Positions 31,701-39,986 of a stretch of 64,000 nucleotides of DNA are shown here, piece after piece; positions within the stretch are counted from its first letter, which is position 1; each line of letters begins with the position of its first letter. A program made the position numbers and the translations under genes. This DNA is from Archangiaceae bacterium. Lineage in GTDB: Bacteria; Myxococcota; Myxococcia; Myxococcales; Myxococcaceae. The stretch lies in NCBI GenBank assembly GCA_016714225.1, contig JADJNS010000039.1:30650-94649 (forward strand). The letters run 5' to 3'. A model generated the notes under the pieces. The model saw nothing but the letters and a program-made list of their open reading frames with translations, ran no database searches and was not told the DNA's origin.

Positions 31701-32129
31701 TCAGGTGCCCAGGTAGTGCAGCGCGAGCTCGCGGCGGTGCGGTGCGTGGCGGTGCTCCCAGACATAGACCGACTGCCAGGTGCCGAGCAGGCAGCGGCCC
31801 TCGCGCACCGGTATCGCGAGCTGGGTCTGGGTGAGCGCCGAGCGCACGTGCGAGGGCATGTCGTCGGGGCCCTCGGCGTCGTGCTCGAACAGCGGGTCTC
31901 CGTCGGGCACCAGCTTCGAAAAGAACCGCTCGAGGTCGCCGCGCACGTCGGGGTCGGCGTTCTCTTGCACCAGCAGGCTCGCCGAGGTGTGGCGAATGAA
32001 GACGGTGAGCAGACCCTCGCGCGCGCCGATTTCCGCCAGCCACGCTTGCACCGCTCGGGTGGCGTCGAAGAAGCCGCGGCCTTTGGTCGCGACGGTGACG
32101 GTGTGCAGCGCCTGGCGAAGGGTGCTCAT
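31701..32129 (-). CDS. yjbQ: YjbQ-family (UPF0047) protein
   Basis: 142 residues, full length for the family. Conserved blocks: GLLTVFIRHTSASLLVQENADPDVRGDL, HDAEGPDDMPSHVRSALTQTQLAIPV and LLGTWQSVYVWEHR. The His residues of IRHTSASL and MPSHVRS belong to the putative active site; thiamine-phosphate synthase activity has been reported for some members, but the physiological role is uncertain. Start ATG 32129 overlaps the preceding gene's stop (ATGA). Confidence 0.92.
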   Translation of the reverse strand: MSTLRQALHTVTVATKGRGFFDATRAVQAWLAEIGAREGLLTVFIRHTSASLLVQENADPDVRGDLERFFSKLVPDGDPLFEHDAEGPDDMPSHVRSALTQTQLAIPVREGRCLLGTWQSVYVWEHRHAPHRRELALHYLGT

Positions 32130-32710
32130 GGGGCGACGGTGCGGGTCTCACCCGACCACAGACGCGTAACCTCGAGGGGGCGGCCGCTCAAGCGTGACAG
32201 CTCGCGGCCCAGCGGCAACAACAGCGCCTCGGTGTCGAGGGCCCGGTCGTCGGGGCCCCACGCGTCGGGCGCCTCGAGCCGGGTACCGTCGCTGAGCGAG
32301 AGCTCGAGGGTGGCCCAGCTGCGAGGGGTGCGCGCGTCGGTGCCCGCGCCACGGCGCACCTCGAGGGTGAGGGCCTTGAGCGAGGCCAGCGGCACGATGC
32401 GCAGGGTGGGCCAGGTCTGGGTGGCGCTGAAGCCCGAGACCACGCCGGCGTCGAGGTCAATCACCAGGTGGGTGCCGGCGGCGGCGCGGCGCGCGCTGCG
32501 CAGCAGGGCGAGCAGGCCGAACACCACCACCACCGAGAGCAGCACGATGAGCGGCACCAGCACCCAGAAGAACTCGCGGCTGACCTTCGGGGCCGAGCCG
32601 GCGAGGGCCACGATGATGGCCGCGGCGGTGAACACCACCAGCAGGCGCTTGAGCGCCTCGCGCACCTCGAGGCGACCGGCGCGGGCGAGCGTGAGGCGCG
32701 AGCCGGGCAC
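32126..32710 (-). CDS. Two-helix membrane protein of unknown function
   Basis: 194 residues with two adjacent helices (LLVVFTAAAIIVALAG and FFWVLVPLIVLLSVVVVFGLLALL), then a ~115-residue cytoplasmic beta-rich domain (LVIDLDAGVVSGFSATQTWPTLRIV, ASLKALTLEVRRG), similar in style to bacterial PH-like domains. Start is uncertain: GTG 32710 is the first standard start, but upstream codons read as plausible protein (FTATSPLPGGWSVAAF) without a standard start before the divergent gene. Coupled to yjbQ. Confidence 0.65.
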   Translation of the reverse strand: MPGSRLTLARAGRLEVREALKRLLVVFTAAAIIVALAGSAPKVSREFFWVLVPLIVLLSVVVVFGLLALLRSARRAAAGTHLVIDLDAGVVSGFSATQTWPTLRIVPLASLKALTLEVRRGAGTDARTPRSWATLELSLSDGTRLEAPDAWGPDDRALDTEALLLPLGRELSRLSGRPLEVTRLWSGETRTVAP

Positions 32711-32817
32711 GAAGGCCGCGACGCTCCACCCGCCGGGCAGCGGCGAAGTGGCGGTGAATGCTGAGATTTCGGTCGCTGGCGAAATGGGGGAGGCCCTGGT
32801 TCGTTGTCGATACAGCG

Positions 32818-33069
32818 ATGAAGCTGGCCTCGGTAAAGAATTTCCTCAAGGACTCTTCGGTGGCGAAGTGGCGCAAGGCGCTGCTGCTGGGGGCGATCGC
32901 GTACGCCGTGTTTCCGTTCGACGCGATTCCCGACACCATTCCCCTGCTGGGGTGGCTCGATGACCTGGGGTTTCTCTCCATCGCGGTGGCCGCGGTGTGG
33001 CGCGACGTGAAGCGGCACAGCCAGCTGCTCGAGGCGCGCCCGGTCAAGACCTTCAGCACGGTGCGCTGA
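32818..33069 (+). CDS. DUF1232 (YkvA-like) small membrane protein
   Basis: 83 residues from ATG 32818. The family core AYAVFPFDAIPDTIPLLGWLDDLGFLSIAVAAVW is present: a first helix ending in the Asp-Pro turn IPD and a second helix after LDD. A basic segment follows (RDVKRHSQ). Function of the family is unknown. The in-frame 32758 start would add 20 residues that do not fit the family. No strong ribosome-binding site. Confidence 0.85.
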   Translation: MKLASVKNFLKDSSVAKWRKALLLGAIAYAVFPFDAIPDTIPLLGWLDDLGFLSIAVAAVWRDVKRHSQLLEARPVKTFSTVR

Positions 33070-33139
33070 GCCATCGGGTTGGTGCTGCGGGGTCGAGGCG
33101 AGTCGGTCTATGACTCGTGGCTCATCAAAGGAGCCACAC

Positions 33140-33688
33140 ATGCGCCAGACCCTTCTCCGCTGCGCCGTCGCGTCGGTCGCCCTCGTCTTCTCTTCGGTCG
33201 CTTTCGCCGAGAGCCCCAAAGAGGCGGTCAAGAGCGCCAAAGAGACGCTCGACGACTTCAAGGAGAAGGACGCGGAGCTCAAGAAGCACCTCGAGCAGGC
33301 GGTCGCCTACGTGGTGCTGCCGCGGGTGCAGAAGGGCGGCTTTCTGGTGGCCGGCGGCGGGGGTGACGGGGTGCTCTTCGAGAAGGGCGTGCCGGTGGGC
33401 CAGGTGAAGATGAGCCAGGTCACGTTCGGCGCCCAGGTCGGCGGCCAGTCGTTCAGCGAGCTGGTGCTGTTCAAGACCGCCGATGCGCTCAAGGCGTTCA
33501 AGAAAGCCGAGAGCGAGCTCGAGGCGGGCGGCACCAGCGCGGTGGCCGGCAACGTCGGCACCACCAAGAACCTCGAGTACCACAAGGGCGTGGCGGTGGT
33601 GACCATGGTGCGCGGCGGAGTGATGGCCGAGGCGTCGGTCGGCGGGCAGAAGTTCAAGTTCACGCCGTTCGAGAAGGGCGACCTGTGA
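33140..33688 (+). CDS. SYLF (Ysc84-like) lipid-binding exported protein
   Basis: 182 residues. AAAGGAG lies 7 bases before ATG 33140. The signal peptide is RQTLLRCAVASVALVFSSVAFA. A helix with KESAKETLDDFKEKD-like character precedes the SYLF domain: AYVVLPRVQKGGFLVAGGGGDGVLFEKG, SQVTFGAQVGGQSFSELVLFKTADAL, and the C-terminal VVTMVRGGVMAEASVGGQKFKF. SYLF domains bind phosphoinositide or other anionic lipids in eukaryotes; bacterial members are envelope proteins of uncertain role. Monocistronic. Confidence 0.92.
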   Translation: MRQTLLRCAVASVALVFSSVAFAESPKEAVKSAKETLDDFKEKDAELKKHLEQAVAYVVLPRVQKGGFLVAGGGGDGVLFEKGVPVGQVKMSQVTFGAQVGGQSFSELVLFKTADALKAFKKAESELEAGGTSAVAGNVGTTKNLEYHKGVAVVTMVRGGVMAEASVGGQKFKFTPFEKGDL

Positions 33689-33747
33689 CCTGGTGAGCCG
33701 GTCGATTCGCTTCACCCGGCTGTGACACCGCGTTAAAGCTCGCGCGC

Positions 33748-34860
33748 ATGATGCGACGCGCTCTGACTGTGGCGGTGTTGTTCCTGGCGGCGTGCCCGAA
33801 AGAGGTGCCGCCTTCGGAAGAGACCAAGGTGGCCGAGCCGGTCGATGCCGGCGCGCCCGTGGCGGCGGCCGAGCCCGAGCAGCCGCCGGCTCCGAAGGTG
33901 CAGCTGCCGCCGGCGCCCGAGCTGCCGCTCGCGCCCGCGCACCTCTCTGACGTGGAAGACAGCAAAGACAACCCCACCACCGCCGAGAAGGTGGCGCTGG
34001 GCCACCAGCTGTTCTTCGACGCGCGCATCTCGAAAGACGGCTCGATGGCGTGCGTGGCGTGCCACGACCCCGCCCGAAACTGGACCAGCCCCAACGCGGT
34101 CGACCCCAAGGTGGGCGGCGCGGCGAACAAGCGCAACTCTCCGACGGTCGTGAACCTGGCCTACCACTCGAGCTGGTACTGGGACGGCCGCATGCCGACC
34201 CTCGAGGCGGTGTGCAACGCGGCGTGGAAGGGGCAGCTGGGCGCCGACCCGGCGGCGGTGGCGGCGAAGCTGAACGGCAACCCGACGTACAACGCGCTCT
34301 TTCACCGCGCGTTCAAGGAAGACGCCACCACCGACAACATTCCCAAGGCGCTGGCCTCTTTCCTGCGCACCTTGAAGGCGGGCAACGCGGCGTACGACAA
34401 GGCCGAGGCGGGCGACAAGAAGGCCACGTCGGCCGACGCGCAGAAGGGCTGGGCGCTGTTCAAGAAGTCGGGCTGTATCAACTGCCACGTGCCGCCGCTG
34501 TTCACCGACTTCGACTTCCACGACGTGGGCATCGGCGCCGACAAGCCCGAGGCCGAGCGCGACCCGGGCCGAAAAGACGCCACCAAGGCCGACGCAGACT
34601 TCGGCAAGTTCAAGACGCCCACGCTGCGCAGCGTGGCGCTCTCGGCGCCCTACTTTCACGACGGGCGCGCCAAGACGCTCGACGAGGCCATCGAGTGGAT
34701 GACCGAGGGCTTCGCGAAGCAGAAGGGCGTGAAGGTCGACGAGAAGCTGAAGGCCCAGAAGTTGTCGAAGAAAGACAAGGCGCAGCTCAAGGCGTTTCTC
34801 GAGTCGCTGAACAGCGAGACCACCTTCGGCTCGGCGAAGCCCGAGCTGCCGCCCGAGTGA
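33748..34860 (+). CDS. Dihaem cytochrome c peroxidase/MauG-type lipoprotein
   Basis: 370 residues. RRALTVAVLFLAAC is a lipoprotein signal peptide; a Pro/Ala/Glu-rich linker runs to ~70. Two haem c motifs are seen, CVACH at ~108 and CINCH at ~247, in the order and spacing of bacterial cytochrome c peroxidases. Family blocks: LGHQLFFDARISKDGSMACVACHDP, NRNSPTVVNLAYH-like SPTVVNLAYHSSWYWDGR, TPTLRSVALSAPYFHDGRAKTLDEA. Role: reduction of hydrogen peroxide or a MauG-like oxidation in the periplasm. The stop overlaps the next start (GTGA), linking it to the amidohydrolase lipoprotein. Confidence 0.92.
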   Translation: MMRRALTVAVLFLAACPKEVPPSEETKVAEPVDAGAPVAAAEPEQPPAPKVQLPPAPELPLAPAHLSDVEDSKDNPTTAEKVALGHQLFFDARISKDGSMACVACHDPARNWTSPNAVDPKVGGAANKRNSPTVVNLAYHSSWYWDGRMPTLEAVCNAAWKGQLGADPAAVAAKLNGNPTYNALFHRAFKEDATTDNIPKALASFLRTLKAGNAAYDKAEAGDKKATSADAQKGWALFKKSGCINCHVPPLFTDFDFHDVGIGADKPEAERDPGRKDATKADADFGKFKTPTLRSVALSAPYFHDGRAKTLDEAIEWMTEGFAKQKGVKVDEKLKAQKLSKKDKAQLKAFLESLNSETTFGSAKPELPPE

Positions 34861-36545
34861 GCGTGGCACGGGTGCTCTGGGGCGCGCGGGTGACGTGCCT
34901 CGCGGTGTCGGGCCTGCTGGGCCTGTCGGGTTGCCCCAAGCGCGCGGGCACCGAGAAGCCCGGGGTGGTGGTGGTGGCGATGCGCATTCGCACCGGCGAT
35001 GCGCAGCGCCCCATCGCGCAGGCGATGGCGATTCGCGACGGGAAGATCGTCAAGGTCGGTTCGCGCGACGAGGCGATGGAGGCCGCCGGCCCCAACCCCA
35101 TCGTCGACGAGTTCCCCAGCGGCGTCATCGTGCCGGGCCTCACCGACGCGCACGGGCACCTGTTGGGGCTGGGCGAGGCGCTCACGTTCGCGAACCTCTA
35201 CGAGGCGGCCGACGAGGCCGACGCGGTGAAGAAGCTGCGCTCGGCAGGTGAGCCCGCGCACCAGGGCGACTGGCTGATGGGCGAGGGGTGGGACCAGAAC
35301 GACTGGCCAGGCCACGCGTTCCCCACCCGCTGGTCGCTCGACGCCGAGCTCGAGCACACGCCGGTGTACGCGAGCCGCGTCGACGGCCACGCCGCGTGGG
35401 TGAACGGCGAGGCGCTCAAGCGCGCCGGCATTCGCAAGGACACGTTGGACCCGCCGGGTGGCCGCATCGTGCGCGACCCGAACGGCGAGCCGACCGGCGT
35501 GCTCATCGACAACGCGATGGAGCTGGTGCGCGCCAAGATACCCCCCGCGGGGCCCGAGCAGCTCAAGCTGCGCCTCAAGGCGGCGCTCGAGACCTGCGCG
35601 CGGGTGGGGCTGACCGGCATTCACGACGCGGGCGAAGAGCTCGAGGTGTTCGAGCAGCTGCAGCGGTGGGACGCGGGCGGCTCGCTGCCGATTCGGGTCT
35701 ACGCGATGGCCAAGGGCGTGGGTGACGACCGCGACCTCTTTCTCGGGCGGGGGACCTTCAAGGGGCGGCGGCTCACCCTGCGCTCGGTGAAGCTGCTCGC
35801 CGACGGCGCGCTGGGCAGCCGCGGGGCGGTGCTGTTCGAGCCCTACACCGACGACCCCGGGCAGTCGGGGCTGTACGTGCTCAAGCACGAGCTGCTCGAG
35901 CAGCGCGCGCAGGCGTTCGCGGCAGCCGGGTTTCAGGTGGCGGTGCACGCCATCGGCGACAAGGCCAACGCCGAGACGCTCGACGTGCTCGAGAAGCTGC
36001 CGCCCAACCGCCACCGGGTCGAGCACGCGCAGCTGCTGCGCGAGCAAGACGTGGCCCGCTTCGCGCGCAGCGGCATCATCGCCAGCTTCCAGCCCACTCA
36101 CGCCACCAGCGACATGCCCTGGGCCGAGGCGCGGGTCGGGGCGAAGCGGCTGCAGTACGCCTACGCGTGGCGCAGCGTGCTCGACACCGGCGCCCACGTG
36201 GCGTTCGGCAGCGACTTCCCCATCGAGAAGCCCGACCCGCTGCTGGGGTTGTTCGCGGCGCGCACCCGCACCGACGTGCACGGGCAGCCGGCCGGCGGCT
36301 GGCACCCCGAGCAGAAGGTGAGCGGCGAAGAGGCGCTGGCGGCCTTCACCTCGGGAGCGGCCTATGCCGAGCTCGCCGAAGACCGCAGAGGGGCGCTGCG
36401 CGAGGGCTTCGACGCCGACTTCGTGGCGCTCTCAGTGGACCCGGTCGAAGACCCGCCCGAGGCGCTGCTCACCGCGAAGGTGCTGGTGACGGTGGTCGAC
36501 GGCATCGACGTGTGGCGCGACCCGTCGGTGCGCACGAGAGAGTAG
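34857..36545 (+). CDS. Amidohydrolase-superfamily (Amidohydro_3/YtcJ-like) lipoprotein
   Basis: 562 residues from GTG 34857 (GTGA overlap). ARVTCLAVSGLLGLSGC is a lipoprotein signal with lipobox LSGC. The metal-dependent hydrolase barrel shows VIVPGLTDAHGHLLGLG (first metal ligands HxH), VDGHAAWVNGEAL, LTGIHDAGEEL, VKLLADGALGSRGA, AVHAIGDKANAETLDVLE, HRVEHAQLL and HVAFGSDFPIEKPDPLLGL (final Asp). The set is complete, so activity is likely. YtcJ-like enzymes act on amides or ureido compounds, but this substrate is unknown. Membrane anchoring in the periplasm is unusual for the family. Confidence 0.92.
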   Translation: MSVARVLWGARVTCLAVSGLLGLSGCPKRAGTEKPGVVVVAMRIRTGDAQRPIAQAMAIRDGKIVKVGSRDEAMEAAGPNPIVDEFPSGVIVPGLTDAHGHLLGLGEALTFANLYEAADEADAVKKLRSAGEPAHQGDWLMGEGWDQNDWPGHAFPTRWSLDAELEHTPVYASRVDGHAAWVNGEALKRAGIRKDTLDPPGGRIVRDPNGEPTGVLIDNAMELVRAKIPPAGPEQLKLRLKAALETCARVGLTGIHDAGEELEVFEQLQRWDAGGSLPIRVYAMAKGVGDDRDLFLGRGTFKGRRLTLRSVKLLADGALGSRGAVLFEPYTDDPGQSGLYVLKHELLEQRAQAFAAAGFQVAVHAIGDKANAETLDVLEKLPPNRHRVEHAQLLREQDVARFARSGIIASFQPTHATSDMPWAEARVGAKRLQYAYAWRSVLDTGAHVAFGSDFPIEKPDPLLGLFAARTRTDVHGQPAGGWHPEQKVSGEEALAAFTSGAAYAELAEDRRGALREGFDADFVALSVDPVEDPPEALLTAKVLVTVVDGIDVWRDPSVRTRE

Positions 36546-36554
36546 CGGCGGGGC

Positions 36555-36887
36555 TCAGTCTGAGCGGTTCGCACGGCGCTTGAGGAACACGGCCAGGGCG
36601 GCGCCGGTGAGCAGGGCGAGGCCTCCGCCGCTGTCGCAGCCCTGGGTGGCCTGGCGGTAACCGATGTAGCGGCACAGGCCGTTGACGCAGGCGAAGCCGC
36701 GCTCGCAGTCGCGGCTCAGGCTGCAGGTGCCGTTCATCTCTTCGTCGCCCTCCTGGGTCATCATCTCCGAGCCGCCGTTGCCGGCCGAGGCGTCGGGCGT
36801 GTCGTCTCCGCCGTCGAAGCCAGCGTCGTCGGCGAACACCGGAGCGGCGAACAGGACACAGCCGACGAGGAGGGTGCGGAAGGTCAT
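36555..36887 (-). CDS. Small exported protein with Cys motif and MYXO-CTERM-like anchor
   Basis: 110 residues. MTFRTLLVGCVLFAAPVFA is a signal peptide. An acidic Asp/Gly-rich segment is followed by a CSLSRDCERGFACVNGLC motif, common in small myxobacterial surface proteins. The end is a Cys/Gly/Ser turn, a hydrophobic helix (LALLTGAALAVFL) and KRRANR, matching the MYXO-CTERM pattern for sorting to the outer surface. Divergent from the receiver-DUF4388 gene with 6 bases between starts, so their promoters overlap. Confidence 0.78.
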   Translation of the reverse strand: MTFRTLLVGCVLFAAPVFADDAGFDGGDDTPDASAGNGGSEMMTQEGDEEMNGTCSLSRDCERGFACVNGLCRYIGYRQATQGCDSGGGLALLTGAALAVFLKRRANRSD

Positions 36888-36893
36888 AGAAAG

Positions 36894-38258
36894 GTGACGG
36901 GCTTGAGGGTAGCTTCTTTTACCGCCTTGCCGCCCACCCTGCTCGTCGTCGACGACAATAAAGAGCTGCTCGCGCTGCTGGCCGGTTTGTTCGAAGAGGC
37001 GGGCTACACGGTCGCCGCGGCGTCGAAGGGCAAGCCCGCGCTCGACCTGGCGAAAGACAGCCAGCCGAAGCTGGCGATCATCGACCTGCTGCTGCCCGAC
37101 ATGATGGGCTACCAGCTCGCCGACGCGCTGCGCGCCGCGGGGTCGGACATACCCTTCGTGTTCATCACCGGGGTGTTCAAGGGCAGCAAGCACGCCACCG
37201 AGGCGACCACCCGCCACAAGGCCGCCGGCTTCTTCGAGAAGCCGTTTGACGCCAAGAAGCTGCTCGAGTCGGTGAAGCAGCTGGTGCCGCCCGATGCGCC
37301 CAGCCCGCAGGCCGCGGCGGCGCAGAGCGCGGCGAACGACTTCGAGGTCGAGCTCGACATCGACGTGGTCGAAGACGCTCCGCAAGAAGAGATGGAGCTC
37401 ACCGGCCGCATTCGCGTCACCGGCGGCGGCAACATCAGCGCCGAGCTGCGCGGTGAGGCGCTGCACGCCAGCGGCGGCACCGGCGGGCCGGTCACCGGCT
37501 CGAGGCCCGTGCCGGTGCCGAGCGAGAAGAAGCCGGCGAAGATTCCCGGCGCGCGCGCGCAGCGCACCGGTCTATTGGGCGACAACCTGCCCGGCCTCAT
37601 CACCGCGTTCTATCTCGCCAAAGAGACCGGCGAGCTGGGCGTGCAGCGCGGCAAGGTGAAGAAGGTCATCTACTTCGAGGGCGGCAACCCGGTGTTCGCG
37701 CTCTCGAACCTGGCGGCCGACCGCTTCGGCCAGTTCCTGGTGCGGGTGGGGAAGATCAAGCCCGAGCAGCTGCAAGACGCGGCGGTGGTGGCGAGCGACT
37801 CGAAGCGGCGCACCGGCGACGTGCTGGTCGAGCGCGGCCTGCTGAAGGACACCGAGCGGCTGTACTACGTGGGCCAGCAGGTGAAGGCCATCATCTACTC
37901 GCTGTTCGGGTGGGAAGACGGCAGCTTCGTGGTGAGCTTTCGCGAGAAGGCGCTGAGCGAGGTCATCAAGCTCGACGTCTTTCCCGGCAACCTCATTCTT
38001 CGCGGGGTGAAGAAGCTCTACAAGCCCGAGCGGCTGGCGCGGCTGATTACCCCCGAAGACCGGCTGATACCCTCGCCGCAGCCCGCCTACGCGCTCAACG
38101 AGCTCGAGCTCGAGAAGTGGGAGGCGCAGCTGCTGTTGAAGATCGACGGCGTGCGCACCAACGCCGAGGTGCTCGCGCTGGCGGGCAGGCCCGAGCACCA
38201 GGTGCGTGCGTTTCTGGTCGCGATGCTCGGCCTCAACGTGCTCGAGAAGCGCGCGTAG
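36894..38258 (+). CDS. Receiver domain fused to DUF4388 (PATAN) domain
   Basis: 454 residues. REC domain ~12-130: LLVVDDNKELLALL (acidic pair), phospho-acceptor Asp in LAIIDLLLPDMMGYQ, Thr in FVFITGVF, Lys in FFEKPFDAKKLLE. An acidic linker (~140-180) follows. DUF4388 spans ~215-400: ITAFYLAKETGELGVQRGKVKKVIYFEGGNPVFALSNLAADRFGQFLVRVGKI. DUF4388/PATAN proteins act in motility and polarity-type signalling in myxobacteria and other bacteria. No kinase is adjacent. Start GTG 36894; the first ~10 residues are weakly supported and a later start is possible. Confidence 0.9.
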   Translation: MTGLRVASFTALPPTLLVVDDNKELLALLAGLFEEAGYTVAAASKGKPALDLAKDSQPKLAIIDLLLPDMMGYQLADALRAAGSDIPFVFITGVFKGSKHATEATTRHKAAGFFEKPFDAKKLLESVKQLVPPDAPSPQAAAAQSAANDFEVELDIDVVEDAPQEEMELTGRIRVTGGGNISAELRGEALHASGGTGGPVTGSRPVPVPSEKKPAKIPGARAQRTGLLGDNLPGLITAFYLAKETGELGVQRGKVKKVIYFEGGNPVFALSNLAADRFGQFLVRVGKIKPEQLQDAAVVASDSKRRTGDVLVERGLLKDTERLYYVGQQVKAIIYSLFGWEDGSFVVSFREKALSEVIKLDVFPGNLILRGVKKLYKPERLARLITPEDRLIPSPQPAYALNELELEKWEAQLLLKIDGVRTNAEVLALAGRPEHQVRAFLVAMLGLNVLEKRA

Positions 38259-38263
38259 CGGCG

Positions 38264-38596
38264 CTACAGGCTGTTCGACGCGCGCTCGAGCCGCTTCAGG
38301 TAGTCGTCGATGCCGCCGCAGTAGCGGGCGAACTTGAGGCCCATCGAGTCGGCGCACGACCAGGCGACCACCGCGTCGACGTCGATGATGCTGGCGCGCA
38401 GCTTCGCGTCCGGCACGGTGAACGAGAAGCGATGGCGGCTTCCGGCGGGCAGCGGCGTGGGAGTCTTCACGCACGCTCCTCCGGCCGAGAGGTTCACCAC
38501 CTGATCCGCGAGCCCACGCTCGCTGGTGCGGCACAGCACGCTCAAACCGACGCTGAAACGCTCGTGCCGGCGAACCGGCGAAAACATCTGAGTCAT
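38264..38596 (-). CDS. PilZ-domain protein
   Basis: 110 residues, a single PilZ domain. The cyclic di-GMP motifs are present: RRHERF (RxxxR) at the N-terminus and NLSAGGACV ([DN]xSxxG) ~30 residues later, then the barrel (ASIIDVDAVVAWSCADSMGLKFARY). ATG 38596 is chosen over 38605 because GGGGGTG lies upstream at a suitable distance. Convergent with the receiver-DUF4388 gene (5 bases). It likely transmits cyclic di-GMP signals to an unknown partner. Confidence 0.9.
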   Translation of the reverse strand: MTQMFSPVRRHERFSVGLSVLCRTSERGLADQVVNLSAGGACVKTPTPLPAGSRHRFSFTVPDAKLRASIIDVDAVVAWSCADSMGLKFARYCGGIDDYLKRLERASNSL

Positions 38597-38669
38597 TGCA
38601 AACACCCCCGGGTTACGGCCCGTGATTCTGGCCAGACGCGGGGCGCGTGAGCAAGCGCCGATGTAGTCG

Positions 38670-39911
38670 TCACCGCGCGGTAAAAGCGGCGACCTTGTCG
38701 ATGACCGCGGCGGCCACGTGCCCCGGGCGCCCGTACTCGGCGGGCATCGAGACGCCCTCGCCCTCGATGAACAGGTGGTTGGCCCTGGGTATCACCGCCA
38801 GCTCGGCGCTCTTGGTCTTGCCCAGGCCGCTCTTCCACGCCGCGGCCTCGGCCGCGTTCACCTGGTAGTCGCGCTCGCCGTGCAGCACCAGCAGCCGTTT
38901 GTTCAGCTTCTTCGCGGCGGCGATGGCGTCTTTGCTCTCGACCTCGGCCCAGTACTCGACCGGCGCCCCGAGCAACACGCCGGTGGCGGTGCCGGTCTTC
39001 ATCGCCGCGCACTGCCGCTTCACCTCTTCGACGAGCGTGGGCGAGGCCTGGGTGTGCTCGAGCTGCTCGACGATGGCCTGGCAGGGCTTGCGCGATGGCG
39101 GCGCCAGCAGCACCGCGCCCACCACCTGCTTGCTGCGGGCGGCGATCTCGGGCGCCAGCTGTGCGCCCAGCGAGTGGCCGAGCACGAACACCCGCTTGGG
39201 GTCGACGTCGGGTCGCGCGGCGAGCAGCTCGATGGCGGCGAGCGCGTCGAGCACCACCTCGTCGTCGAGCTTCACCACCGTGCCGACCATCTTCTTGCCG
39301 TGCACCAGGGTGCGCTTGTCGTAGCGGAGCACCGCCACCCCCCTCGAGCTCAGGCCCTCGGCGAGGTCGCGAAACGGCTTGTTCGCGCCGATGGTCTCGT
39401 CGCGGTCGTGGGGCCCCGAGCCGTGCACCAGCACGACTCCGGGAAACGGGCCGTCGCCCTTGGGCAGGGTGAGCGTCGCCGGCAGCGCCCACGGCTCTTT
39501 GCCCACGGTGAGCTCGGTCACGGTGAAGGTCTCGGGCTTCACGTAGTCGGCGCTCTTCGAGTCGGCCATCGGCTTGAGCCAGAAGCCCTCGGCCTTGAGC
39601 GTCTTGGGGTCGACCGCGGTGGTCACCTGCACCGAGCCCTTCGCGAAGTGCGCCGCGTGCGCGAACACCGTGAGGCCCTTCTGCTCGCCGACCTGCAGCT
39701 TCTCGATGCGGCCCAGCGCGCCCAGGCCCGCGGTGGCGGTCTTCCACGCCGAGAGCAGCGTCTGCGGCTGCATCGTGCCCGCGACCGGGCCCAGCCGCGC
39801 GTGCGCTTCTTCCGCGCGCCCCGCCTTCAGGTCTTCGATGAGGGCGAGCGGCACGTCTTCGGGCTTCGCGGGCGCAGCGGTCAGCACACAGAGGACGAAG
39901 AGCGCAGTCAT
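38670..39911 (-). CDS. Exported alpha/beta hydrolase (acyl-hydrolase-like) with N-terminal DUF3887-type region
   Basis: 413 residues. ALFVLCVLTAAPA is a signal peptide. Residues ~22-110 resemble DUF3887 (EDLKAGRAEEAHARLGP). The hydrolase domain has the oxyanion block GVVLVHGSGPHDRDETIG, the nucleophile elbow VFVLGHSLGAQLAPEIA, an acid in LLVLHGERDYQVN and the His in ANHLFIEGEG, so Ser-Asp-His is complete. Such exported hydrolases act on esters or peptidoglycan-like substrates; this substrate is unknown. Divergent from the tetR gene; the 75-base space holds the TetR palindromes, so it may be co-regulated. Confidence 0.88.
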   Translation of the reverse strand: MTALFVLCVLTAAPAKPEDVPLALIEDLKAGRAEEAHARLGPVAGTMQPQTLLSAWKTATAGLGALGRIEKLQVGEQKGLTVFAHAAHFAKGSVQVTTAVDPKTLKAEGFWLKPMADSKSADYVKPETFTVTELTVGKEPWALPATLTLPKGDGPFPGVVLVHGSGPHDRDETIGANKPFRDLAEGLSSRGVAVLRYDKRTLVHGKKMVGTVVKLDDEVVLDALAAIELLAARPDVDPKRVFVLGHSLGAQLAPEIAARSKQVVGAVLLAPPSRKPCQAIVEQLEHTQASPTLVEEVKRQCAAMKTGTATGVLLGAPVEYWAEVESKDAIAAAKKLNKRLLVLHGERDYQVNAAEAAAWKSGLGKTKSAELAVIPRANHLFIEGEGVSMPAEYGRPGHVAAAVIDKVAAFTAR

Positions 39912-39953
39912 GGCGCGGGCTTACCACATACGAAGGCGCAAAATTGCATCAGT

Positions 39954-39981
39954 AGACCAGTTGGTCTAGACCACGTGGTCC
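39954..39981. promoter_or_regulatory. Two abutting palindromes, probable TetR operator
   Basis: AGACCAGTTGGTCT (39954-39967) is directly followed by AGACCACGTGGTCC (39968-39981), both of form AGACCA-NN-TGGTCY, ending 5 bases before the tetR ATG. The junction TGGTCTAGACCA is itself a perfect palindrome. Tandem sites of this kind bind two TetR dimers on opposite faces of the DNA. Expected to repress tetR, the downstream ABC operon and perhaps the divergent hydrolase gene. Confidence 0.75.
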
Positions 39982-39986
39982 ACAAG

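Noticed and set aside
38258..38264. GTAGC-GGC-GCTAC hairpin at the stop of the receiver-DUF4388 gene as a bidirectional terminator
   Set aside because: Stem of only five pairs with no T-run on either side; chance is likely in this composition.
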